A stretch of DNA of 29,115 nt from Pleurotus ostreatus/Saccharomyces cerevisiae fusant (lineage: Eukaryota > Opisthokonta). The stretch lies in NCBI GenBank assembly GCA_024196135.1, contig JAMQCK010000310.1, positions 1 through 29,115 on the forward strand, in the 5' to 3' direction. The notes below the pieces were generated by a model. It saw nothing but the letters and a program-made list of their open reading frames with translations. It did no database searches and was not told the DNA's origin. Position 1 is the stretch's first letter, and each line of letters begins with the position of its first letter. This document shows, in pieces, positions 10,433 to 21,300 of the stretch. The translations under genes were made by a program, and so were the position numbers.

Positions 10433-13400
10433 CTACGCAACAAGGGGTAGCACGGCAGACGCCGGGGGAACGACTGGAAGTCTGCCACCGGGCAGGAAGA
10501 CTCCAGTCTCCGATGATGAGCACAAACATCCACACCCGCTCGGACAAATCGGCACGTCCAACTTCTTCCAACAAGATATATGGCTGACGTGCATGCATCG
10601 GAGACAGCTCTTCGACAGCCCTGCAAAGTGTCGTCAGATGCCTTCTCTCATTACGAGCAATGAAGGTGACATACCTTTGACCGGTAAACGACATATGGTA
10701 CAGGAAGGAAGGATCTTCGGATTCGAACAGTAGGGGCAGAACTTGTTGCGCCCGACCTCGAACGGGAACTGATTCGGACAGCGTGTGCATTGTCGGATTA
10801 GACCTGCACGACAGTCAAATCAGGTTCAGTGCAAGCGATAGACAGTGGTGACATACCCATCCTGTGCTGTACAGGATCTGTCAGACCATTCCTGCGCGGT
10901 GGTACAGACTTCAGTAGTTCCAGCCTCTTCTCCAGCAGCTGCCAGCGGAACAAGATCTCCGCATACGCCTGGATGTGAGCATGGAACTGCAGAATCTGCT
11001 CTCGCGTGAACGGCTCGCTAGGTCAATAGTCAGCATCACCGTGCCCTCTCAGCTTGATCGTATCACACTCACCTCCCCTCCGCCAGCATCATCTCCTCCT
11101 TAAACACCAGTCGCTTCTCCGTCACCGTCGTCACCGTCCTCGGCGGCGGCACTCTCGAGAACGTCGGTCGCCTGGAGCGCTGCCCCACCCTATTATTCCC
11201 CGACCCCGCCGACGAGTACGACGACTGCACCACCGGTGGCGACGGCCCGGGATTCGACCCAAAGAACGACTCGTTCCACGACTTGGACATTGGCTCATTC
11301 AGTGGGGCAGGGTTCTGCCGTGGCCGTCTCGCGCGGGGGATGGGGGAGTCGGGTCCGCGGAGGACCTTGCTTGCTGGGACGGGGATGGTAGGGCGAGGAG
11401 TCAAGGGTGTCGTAGGTGTTGGCGGCAGCTTGGGTGTTGGCGGGAGGGTTTCGGTGGATGGGGTGGCGAGGCCTTCGCGGAGCGTGTCTTGCACGCCTGC
11501 GAGGTATTGGCGCATCGTGCCGGTGTTGAAGAGACTTGACCAGGAACCTCGGGAGGAGTTTGAGGAGGATATCGCAGCGTTAATGAAGTTGCGCGATGGA
11601 GAATCGTTCCCAGAGCGATGCCAAGGTGGGGAGTGGGGGCTAGTGCGCGAGCGGCGGGTGGTGAAGTAGTCGAGGTTAGCAATATTGGCGGAAAGAGGGG
11701 TGGAGCGACGAGTGTGCGTAGCAGTTACGGGAGATTTGGGCTGTATCGCGCCGAGCTGGTGATGGTCGAATGCTTGGAGGATGACAGACGATAACATCCC
11801 CAGCATCTGCACGTCCTTCGCAACGCAGAAATCCTCGAAGCTGAGTGACGCGATATCAGCATTAGTGAGAGACAGCAAACGAAGCGCACTCACTACTTCA
11901 TCACCACCTGCTGCGCGGCGCTTATCTTCTTATACCTATGCGGCCCATTCTCGTCCTCTAACGCCGGGAACAGTGCTGCAAGCGCCTCAAACACCCTCTG
12001 ATGATCATACCGCCCATGCACCCTCGCCGCCCCCGCATTTACCCTACACACCTCCTCTAACGACTCCCCCAAAAACACATAATCTATCGCCACCTTCCTC
12101 TCCGGCCCCGCCAGCCCCATCGTGTTCGTCACCGCGATCGTGCTCCTTCGCATTGGCAAAACATAGCTCTGCGGCTGGTCCTCGGCGTGCGACGCGAGCT
12201 CGGGGCGGTATTGCAAAGGGGAGAAGGTAAGGAGGTTGGTCATAATGCGCGCGATGGTGTCCCCCGGGCGGCGGGTGTCGGGCTTGGAGGGGCGCTCGGG
12301 GGTGAAGCTGGATAGGCGGTCGACGGCGTCGAAGATGAGGGCAGGGTGTTTGAAGAGTTTGGGGGTGACTTTGCCTGTCTCGTCGGGGGAGCCAGAGACG
12401 TCGGGCATGAGGGTGCGAACAATGCGTGGTGGTGCGCGGAAGAAGCAAACGAGCTCGCCTTTATGACCAGTCAGTAAAAGAGGAATGGTACACCAGGTTC
12501 GGACTTACCGTTGGGCCCGAAGGCGCCTTGCAAGGTCCTTGGCTCGGTGAGGTTCTTGTTATTCCGCAATAGTGACACCGTAACGTCCCTCGACTTCCCC
12601 GCCTCATCCTCATCTGACGACGACTCCGAGTCAGGGTATAATGGGCCGCGTGCATGCTCGTCCTCCCTTGCAAACAGCAGGAAGCGCAAACAAGCCTCTA
12701 GGCAGGGACGTCGGCGTTGCCGAATAGTTCGCAGGCGGCGGAGGATGAAGACGTAGTCCTTCATAGAAATTAGGGGACTGCGCTCGACCTCGACGCTGGG
12801 TGTGCCGCCTGGGTGTTGAGCATGGGGGTAGTCCTTCGGGAAGGTAAAGGTAACGCGAAGGAAGACAGACGACTTTTCTCCCCAAGGACCGTGTAGACCT
12901 AGTGTGCAGGTGCGCTTCTTCGTCAAATCGGCCTGTTGGTCAGTTTAGTCAGGGCTTCAGAGGCAAAATCATGTTTATGACCTTCTCCAGCTTGATCTTA
13001 TGCTCGGACAGCTTCTTGACAACAGAAAGGATCCTAGCGAGGTACGTCAGCGTCCGCTTCACCGATACAAACACCACTCACTCATCCGCCAACGACTGCT
13101 CCTCCTTCTCCTCCTCACTATCGCTCTCGATCCGATTGATACTCCTCCCCCTCACCGCCGACGCCGGCCTCGACTGCGACCCACTCGGGCTCACATCACT
13201 CCCCCTCCCCGAACTACTCCCCCGCCTCCCACCCACCCGCACCTTCGACAGCCACGTGAACGCATCCATCTGCGTCGCGACCGACTTCCCCGTCACGCTC
13301 CCCTTGCTCATCGTCCCCGTCTTCTTCAGGCTCGCGATGGTGTGAGGGATGGGGACGTGGCGCGTGTTGGAGGTGCGCGTGTTGGAGAGGCGTGCGTGGG

Positions 13401-15239
13401 CGCTGGTGGGCTTCTCGCCGCTGAGGACGACGGGCGCGGAGGTGGTGGTCATGCTTGGGGGAAGGGCGCGGACTTCCGCGAGGATGGAGCGGTTGCCGAT
13501 GGGGGCAGAGAGCATGGATTGGGGTGTGGTCTCGGTGGGCCCGCGGAAAGAGACGTCGCGGTAACTTTGGACGTCGAGGGAGGGGCGCTTGCCGGTGCGG
13601 CCTCGGTTCTCGCCGAAGACATGGCCTACGTTCTACGCCAGGGTTAGCAGAATACGAGAGGAGTGAGGAAGAGCGCGTACCTGCAGGGTCTCGTGGTCGA
13701 CGGGCCAGAACCGCAGGGTGCGATCCTTCGACCAAGTAATCAGCTGGAAGTCGTCTAAAGCAAGTCAGTTACCGCCCGACCTCAACTTTAACAATACATG
13801 CCCTGTTCTCCATTCCGCCACACAAACTCCTTGACAACATCTGTATGGCCTTCGAACCTTTCGATAGGCATCTCCAAGTTGTCCCTCCCGTACAGCTCCA
13901 ACGCAGTTTCACCTCGCTGCGGTAAGCTCATTACACCCTCGCCAAATGGCAAATTCCGAGCTCGCCAGACGGGATACGAGGTATGAATTGTCGCTTTTGC
14001 CTCGGAGGATTGGACACCTGGCGTGTCAGAGAGGCAGTTAATATCCCAGAACTTGATCGTTCGGTCAAGCGAGCAGGTAACGAGCTCGTTGCGCGCGGTG
14101 TGAGACCAGTCCAGTCCGTAGATTTTCGATCTGTGAGCGGGTATCCGTGCGGTCGGTAAAGAGCCATTCTAGTGCTGATGAGTATCATACTCCAGTAAGA
14201 ATGGAAAAGGAGTGCACCCTTCGGTCCCAGATGAGCACCTCATTCGTATGCGCGGATGCGATGACGTTCGGGTCGTGGCGGTTCCACTTGACGTGTGTCC
14301 CTCCACCCGCTGGGTACTCTTCAGTAAGCTGATACGGCGAGAAGTACGATGCAAACCATGGAAAGCGCAGAGCCCTATGCTCGGCTTGCGAGGTTGGCGC
14401 AGGTCCCATGCCCACAACCAGGAATCAATCCCTGTGCTAATGACCGTGTCGTACTCGCTCGTATGCCAGTTGATATCCGTGATAGCACGGTAGTGCGAGT
14501 GCAATACGTGCTGTATAGACGTCTTCCCTTGTAGCATGAGATTCCATATTAGCCTGTCGGAAGATCAATGGGAGCAGCGTGTCCAAGAGCAGAATGGACT
14601 GACAATTTCTCGCTGGATGTAGAGACCACATATTCCGAGCGAGCCACATGAGGGCTCCATTGGACGTCGGCCACGTCCCACGTCCCTCCCTGTGGTAGGA
14701 AACGAGGGACCTCAAGCGGCGCTTCCAAATCAATGATGAACAGGCCGCGGCGTCTATTCTATAGTCAGTATTTAGCTGCTTTCGGAGGATCATTGTCGTA
14801 CGCAGCAAGTACGAGGTCCCTTGAGGACGGGCTGATACTAATCTGCACGCCCAGTTAGTCTTTGCTAGGGAGGATGAGGTGGTCAGTCGCTTACATTGCC
14901 TACAGCATCGCCGACGAGCGTCTTCATGTCGATCTGGAGACTCTGACCGAAGTGTGCGCCCTCCTCTGCCGAGGACGGTGCTTCAACATCCACGTGGTCC
15001 TCGTCCAAAGCTGAACTGTCCGTGTCATTGAGGTCCTCCACCGGCAGTCGCAGCGGACTCGACGCCGGCGGAGACCTGTCCAAACCCTGCCTCTCGGGAA
15101 CAGCAGGCATGCGGGCCTGACGTCGCGCACTCAAGACGCTGCTTGACGTCCTCCTGGCCAATGCAACATCGGGTAAGCCACGATTTTGAATACGTAACCG
15201 ACTCCCGTTCGAATTCGTGTCGGGCTTGTGCGGTATCAT
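10433..15239 (-). CDS. WDR59: WDR59 / Mtc5 (Sea3) orthologue, GATOR2-SEACAT subunit, 15 exons
   Basis: GATOR2/SEACAT subunit, which acts at the vacuole/lysosome to oppose GATOR1 and so promote TORC1 signalling. Exons: 14895-15239, 14802-14842, 14604-14753, 14357-14553, 14218-14309, 13802-14168, 13681-13754, 13082-13632, 12982-13033, 12509-12932, 11897-12458, 11073-11840, 10857-11017, 10675-10803, 10433-10620. They total 4101 nt, 1366 aa. WD40 repeats span about residues 116-422, with family segments such as RRGLFIIDLEAPLEVPRF, TISTGID-like strands, EVLIWDRR and SKIYGLDW. A Ser-rich linker follows to about 605. An RWD domain starts near 606. A C-terminal zinc-binding RING-like domain (about 1264-1330) has the pairs CTRC, CPYC, CTIC, CLRC, HVSHISCW and CPSGCGCLC. 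This order (WD40, RWD, C-terminal RING) identifies WDR59. Intron 6 is GC-AG. The apparent frame change at 14310-14356 is resolved by a 47-nt intron. Confidence 0.95.
13755..13801 (-). other. GC-AG intron (WDR59 intron 6)
   Basis: The donor reads CAGG|GCATGT and the acceptor GCTTTAG, with branch-like TAACTGAC before it; length 47 nt. Only this boundary restores the WD40 reading frame (EFVWRNGEQ then DDFQLITWSKD). The nearby GT in GCATGT gives the wrong phase. GC-AG introns are a known minor class. Confidence 0.8.
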
Positions 15240-15435
15240 GAGAGCACCAAGTCGTCAACAAGCTCCGCTAGCGTTTGTTCCTGTGAGATTCGAAGAGGGG
15301 GAGGCCGCCGGACAATCGCCGACCGATCCTGCCAGCCGGGCGGGACGTGATGGACGTAAAGGGAAAGGAACAAAGCCTGCCTTTCCGAGCGCACGCTCTC
15401 ACGCTTGGCCCGCACGCGCCTTGTCAAATGCCCCG
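15240..15435. promoter_or_regulatory. Bidirectional promoter between WDR59 and NPRL3
   Basis: 196 bp separate the WDR59 start codon (CAT at 15237-15239) from the NPRL3 start codon (ATG at 15436-15438). Transcription of both genes must start here or inside the neighbouring gene. The stretch is GC-rich with no TATA box or CCAAT box that I can see. GGACGT occurs twice 9 bp apart (15343-15348 and 15352-15357), a bZIP/CREB-like half-site arrangement, noted only as a weak candidate. Confidence 0.7.
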
Positions 15436-17895
15436 ATGGCGGAAACACTGTTGGCCATCTTGCTTGTGACCTCCTCAGCGACGGGATCTACCCTCGTACA
15501 CAAATACCCTGCGAAGCCGACACCCTCAGCCCGTCTCTCTCGTTACAAGCCGGACAAGGCGGAAGTTTTGCCCATTTCAAACCTCGACAACCCATGGCGC
15601 ACCTCTCATGCGTTCGAGCCAAACGTGCTCGAGAGTACCTCTACCGCCACACTGCATGGCGATGAGTATATCTGGAGCAAGCCAAAATCCGCTATTCGGG
15701 TACGGACTGCATCCATGTCGAAAGAGATCCCCACTGGCACGAGCGCATCCCCTGCAAAGGACGCTCACCTCTCGGCACCTCCCGACAAGGACGAGGAGTA
15801 CGATCGCATTCTCGGCTACAATGCCGAATATCTAACCAACCTTCTCTGCCCTCACGTCTCCATGTGTCATCAGAAATTCGAACTCATCCTCGACGAGCTG
15901 GCCTTCATCGGTCATCCCGTCTGCGCCTACCCAGACGGGACATGGAAGTTCAAGCCAGAAGTTGGGAAAGGCCTTATACGCGGGCGCGGCTCGAGAAATC
16001 GGCAGATGTCGTCAGCGACAAACGACGACGCCGACCCCTCTGATGCGCACCCCGAGCACCTCGGGACGAAGAGCGCCTGGCTACAATCTTTCCATGTCGT
16101 ACTGGTCCTCGACCTCCCTGATCCTTCGTCGTCGAATTCTGGCAACGTGTGGAAGTACTTTGACATCATATACGAGCGCATCGCGTTCAATTTGACTGCC
16201 GTGCTCTTTCGCGAGCAAGTGCTGTCCAACTTCGTCGAAATGGAGTGCGAACAGCTCATGAGCATACGAGAGTCGTGCATAGCAAAGGGTAAGACCCTCT
16301 GCAGACCAACGTTAACTCTCTGACCGAGATCAAGGCGAATACTTCTTCACCTACATGGCGCAGGCCCTAGCTCAAACCTCCATCGCCCCTGCCATGCAAG
16401 TCCTCTTCGACGCCATCAAAACCTCCACCATCGCCTACATCACGATCCACGACCTCCCCATGGAGCTCCAGCTCCCGCCTTACCTTGACTCTCTCTTGAA
16501 GGTCGAAAGTGACGACGACGTCGACGAGTTGCAGGAGCAGGACGCCGCGGAAATGTGGGGCCCACATATGAGCTATGGGTGGAGGTTAGAGACGCTGGCG
16601 CCGTGGAAGAGTATCTTGCTTTTGGAGAAGGATGGGTTCGATCCGTTTGCGAGTTTGAGGGGGCCGCATGTCAGTGTAAGTGACAGGCCTCTGGTGGATG
16701 GGCTCATTCGCTTCCTCGAGGTTGCGTCGATCACGCTGTCGTAAGTTCAGATCCAGCTCCTGGACACCCATTTTTGATGAAATGTACAGGCTGGCAGATA
16801 TGTCTAGCCTACTAGACTGGGACTTGGACACGCAAGTATACCCCGTCGTGCGTTGGCTAGTCGAACATCGTCGGGCCAAGATCGTCGACGTCGTGCACCC
16901 TGGCCTGAAGACAGTCTTCACACTACCGCCGAAGTTTGAGCAGCCGTAAGTACTACTCAAAATTATGGTCGTACCTGCTGTTTACAACTCACTGCAGACT
17001 ATCCGAACTCACCGCCGAATTCGAACAAGAGTTCACCGACCCCTCCGTCGCCTCCCTCCCCGAAATCCTCTCCCTCATCTCCACCGCGCCCTCAAAACAA
17101 AGCGACAACCACTTCTACGCCACCGTCGTCCAGTCTCGCGACCTCATCCCCATCTACCACGACGTCGTCCTCTGGATGCTCAAGCGCGGCCTCCTCATCC
17201 GCCTCTCCCTCCGCATCCGCATCGTTGCTACGCGCGAGCTCAAGGAGCGCGCGAGGCTGCGAAAGCACCAGCGCGTTCGCCTTCCCGCCGCACTCGACGA
17301 GAAGGCTGGCCACGGAAAGCCCATCGCGGCCCTTCGGCGCCCATCTGCCCTACCGTGGCTTTCATTGTCCCCCAAGACGGCGCACAGCTACTCCTTCCCT
17401 GGCCGCGTGCGCGCGAGCGAGAGCCGAGTGAGCGCCATGGTGATACAGGAGGACGACGGCGAAAAGCTAGGCGACGACGACGCGGACGACGACGTGTTCG
17501 AGGACAACGAGCCCGGGGAGGGCGCGGCGAGCGAGGAGGACGAGGAAGGCGGCGCGGCGTCCATCATCACGGACCCGAGCCAGGCGACGCCGCTGCAGCA
17601 GCTGTGGCTGGCGACGATGTCGGAGGGGAAGAACGAGCATATCGCGCATCGGTTCGCGCAGTGAGTAGCTTGCATCGATGGGGTGTTGGATGGTCAGGCT
17701 AATGGGCGGCATGCAGCATTAATCAGTATTTTGACGGGAAGATGACAGACGATGAGATTTTGTATCGCGCGGAGATTACGAGGAAGCAGCTCAGGGAGGT
17801 GCTGCATGTATATGAGGAATATGTGAGTTCGGTTCGCCATGCGTGGAGAATTACTCTGATTGATCCTTCAGCTTCAAACATTCCTGCATCCGTGA
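15436..17895 (+). CDS. NPRL3: NPRL3 / Npr3 orthologue, GATOR1-SEACIT subunit, 6 exons
   Basis: GATOR1/SEACIT subunit. With Nprl2 and DEPDC5/Iml1 it forms the GTPase-activating complex that inhibits Rag GTPases and TORC1 when amino acids are scarce. Exons: 15436-16288, 16335-16740, 16790-16945, 16998-17660, 17717-17822, 17872-17895; introns 46, 49, 52, 56 and 49 nt; 2208 nt, 735 aa. The start was chosen because MAETLLAILLVTSSATG-S-LVHKYP matches the family N-terminal longin strand. Family landmarks include YDRILGYNAEYLTNLLCP, FHVVLVLDLP, YERIAFNLTAVLFREQ, the LVDGLIRFLE-like region, HDVVLWMLKRGLL followed by LRIRIVAT, and a C-terminal winged-helix end (INQYFDGKM...DEILYRAEITRKQL). An acidic low-complexity run lies in exon 4 near residues 640-685. 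The frame is open upstream to an in-frame ATG at 15238, which would add 66 aa without family similarity. Confidence 0.95.
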
Positions 17896-18346
17896 TATAA
17901 CCTTACCTGAGTAGTTAAGTCTGCTGTACCTATGTGCGAAGCGATTAGTCCAGACTAAGTGGCTATCGCACTGTGGTCGTCTGTGGATTGTGGCTTGCAA
18001 GGCAGCCCGTAAGTCGACGACTCCGAGGCCCAAAGTCGAACATTACACGTGACCCGTGTCGGTTTCTTCCGAATGCCCTTGGCCGTGCTCTCACTTGGCA
18101 AAGGGCAACCATATCCTCCCCCTCAGCTTCGCCTGATTCTCATGTTCAGCTTGGTGGTTAAGTACAGTTCTAAGCCGCCCCTCCAGGTCTCGATCAGCGC
18201 GCCACCCGGACCGATCCGGTCCGCGTGCGAACGGGCGCTTAGCCGTGTCATTGAACAGCCTATGCGGTGTATCACTCTGAATTCTTGGCGATGAGCTTGC
18301 GGCGAGCCTATACTTGACGCGGCGCTCGCCCTTGCCTCTCCCCACC
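17896..18346. other. Intergenic stretch, NPRL3 to ABCA transporter
   Basis: 451 bp between two plus-strand genes, holding the NPRL3 3' UTR and the ABCA promoter. The start context is CCCACCATGG, a strong Kozak-like match. No coding region is supported on either strand, and I see no TATA box I would defend. Confidence 0.45.
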
Positions 18347-21300
18347 ATGGCAGGCCTCTTCTGGAGGCAGTTTGCGATATTGTGCTGGAAGAACGCGGTC
18401 GTTCTCAGCAAGCATCCATTGGTAAGCTGCACGGAATGCTAGAGGGAATGTATCGCTGAGGCAGCTGTAGCTGAATATCCTGCGCGCTTTCATACTGCCC
18501 ATTGCGTATGGAATCTTCCTCGCGGTGGCGCAGTCCTTTCTGGTCAAGACGAACAACGTGCGTGCCTCTTCGATCGCTGCGTACTTCTTGCTCATGACCA
18601 CCATCACAGTATGGCATCGGCGAACCGCATCCCATCCTCCCACTATCCTCTCAATTCGACGGCTCCCTCACCCTAGTATGGGCGGACGCGACGAATGGCT
18701 CTGCATCCCCTTCCCCCACCGACATTATGTCGCGTGTGACAAGCAACTTCTTCCCTTCCCAGCTAGATGCTGTCAAGAAGGTCGCCTCCCCAGATGACAT
18801 CCCCGCAACCTGCCCAGAGAACTTCAACCTGTTCTCCGAGTGCTTCGCCGCGATCGAGTTCCACAACCCCGTCCCTACGAACATCTCTGCAAGTGTGGTC
18901 AACTATACGCTCCGTGCAGATGGAGGGCTGTACCACATCGATGTCAAGAACCAGCGGAGTGACTATGAGCAACGTCTTATGCCGCTGCAGTGGGCGATAG
19001 ACCGGGTGCGTCAAACGTGCGTAGTGGTAGCGCCCATACTCATGTTTGCAGGCTGTCATTGCACTCACTACGGACGTGGACGCTCCTACCCCTTTGGAAT
19101 GGCCCTTTTCGCAGGAGACCAACGAGGAGCAGGATACAAGGCTTAGACTCAGTGCGTCACAGTCCCTCATTCAAGTACTCATCGCTGACAAGCCCATCAT
19201 CAGGTTACATCCGCGGCTTGAGGAACCTGCTCGTCCTAGCATTGTGCGCATACCGCAACATTCACTCTTAAATCACCCCTCATATGCCTTTCAGATTCGT
19301 CTGTTATGTCGGCATAGCTTACCAGTTGCCTGGCGCATTCGCCGGCGAGCGCGCTAACCTCCTCACCGCCCATATGCAAGTCATGGGTCTAGGCGACGCC
19401 GCTCGCATCCTGTACGTCCTCGCTACACGCACCATCTCAGTCCATGCTAACCCTCACACAGCTCCTGGCACGTCAGCCTCTCCCTCCTCTACCTCCCCGC
19501 CTGGATCATCGTTTCCCTCGTCTGGAGCTACCGCATCTTCACCGCCTCCGACCCCGGCCTCATCTTCGTCGTGCACCTCCTCCTCGGGCTCTCCCTAGCC
19601 AGCTACGGCCTCTTCCTCGCTGCGCCCTTTGGAAGGAGTCCGCAGCTCGCAGCGGTGGTGGCGACGTTCGTCAGCATCGTGCTCGCAATCATCGCACTGG
19701 TGTTCAAGGAGGCGACGACGGGTGCGGCGTCGATCTTCACGTTGATCTTTCCGCCGGCGTTCTATATATTTGCTATTCGGGCGATATGCGGATGGGAGAA
19801 TCACGAGTGGGCGACGGATGTGTTGAAGGGGGATCCGGACAATGACTTGAGGTTGCTGCCCTTGATCATAGTGGCAATTGTAAGTTGACCTCCTACCCCG
19901 TCGCTCATGAGTCCCTCAAAGACTATAGATCAACATCATCCTCTGGCCCTGGCTCGCAACACGACTTGAAGCTTTGGTGTACAACGCTCGGGACCACGAC
20001 CAGTTCAAGTGGTTCCATCGCCGCCGTCACAACACTCATGAGACCCCAACTGAACCCGAGGGCGTCTCTATATCCATCCGCAACCTCGGCAAGACCTTCA
20101 ACACGGATTTCTTTGGGCGCTCCCGCGGCGATGTCACCGCCATCGAGGATCTCACGATGGACATCCCCAAGAACGGGATCACGGTGCTGCTTGGCTCGAA
20201 TGGGTTCGTTGTCGTGCCGATTCTCCCTTCGCTCCTTGCTGAAGTTTCACGCAGCGCCGGCAAATCCACCGCCCTCTCTGTCCTCGCAGGTCTCACGGGC
20301 CGCTCCCGCGGCACCGTCACCTTCGAAGGCGGCGTCACTCGTCCGCCGCGCGGCACTTTGGGCATAGTCCCGCAGAAGAACGTCCTCTTTCCCGAGTTGA
20401 CGTGCTACCAAACTCTACGTGTTTGGCGCGCGATCAAGTGGGCGAGTGCGGCGAGGCAGAGTCAACGGAGAGCGCGGTCTGAGGACGCTGAAGGTGTAAA
20501 AGAGGAAGGAGATCGCGAGTACGACGAGATTGAGCAACTTCTGCGAGACTGCGATCTTGGGGCGAAGGTGCACGCGAATGCGGATACGCTGTCGGGTGGG
20601 CAGAAGCGGAAGCTGCAGCTCGCGGCGGGGTTGATTGGCGGGTCGAAGAGTAAGTGAGAGACTTGCATCTTCTACTACTTCAAGCTTACTAACATTACCA
20701 GTTGTGCTTGTGGACGAGGTGGGTAGCGCAAAGCGGGATGGTCACCGTTATGCTGATAAACTCTGTAGTGTACTTCCGGAGTCGACCCATTGTCGCGTCG
20801 GGCGATCTGGCGTACGTTGACCGCCTTCAGGGATGAGAGGACAATCGTATACACGACGCATGTCAGCTACTTCAATCTATACTATTGCTCCCACCTCACT
20901 GATCCGCTCCCAGTTCCTTGACGAGGCTGACCTCCTTGCGGACGAGATTGCCATTCTCGCGGCACCTGGAAAGCTTGTCGCTCATGGACCACCAGTCACT
21001 CTCAAGCAGACGCTCGGAGAAGGATATGCAATACATGCCACTTTCGACTCGACACAAGACAAAGACCTCGATACGGACGACGAGAAGGGCGACCGCCTCT
21101 CGCATACGGAAACCTCACTCTTGCGCGCAATCCGGGAGGTCGCACCAGAGACCTCGCTCAGTCGCTCCCAGCGGTACAGTGCATACCACCTGCACAACAA
21201 GGACCTGGCCGTCGTCGAACGCGTCGTTCGTATGCTTGACGAGCGCAAGCAGGAGCTGCACATCGCATCCTACGACGTCCGCGGCACCTCCATCGAAGAG

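Noticed and set aside
13000..13647. 215-codon plus-strand open frame
   Set aside because: It is antisense to WDR59 exons 8-9 and made of low-complexity Arg/Pro/His then Gly/Ala runs, typical of a shadow frame.
14310..14356. Apparent frameshift in the WDR59 WD40 domain
   Set aside because: A 47-nt intron with a GT donor (GTTTGC) and CAG acceptor joins GLCAFH to AGGGTHVKWN in frame, so no mutation is needed.
15238..15435. N-terminal extension of NPRL3 from the in-frame ATG at 15238
   Set aside because: The extra 66 residues have no similarity to the family, whereas the protein from 15436 begins with the expected longin strand. It remains only a possible isoform.
16965..17702. 245-codon plus-strand open frame
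   Set aside because: It is an alternative frame of NPRL3 exon 4, Arg/His/Pro-rich with no domain, while the NPRL3 frame is fully accounted for.
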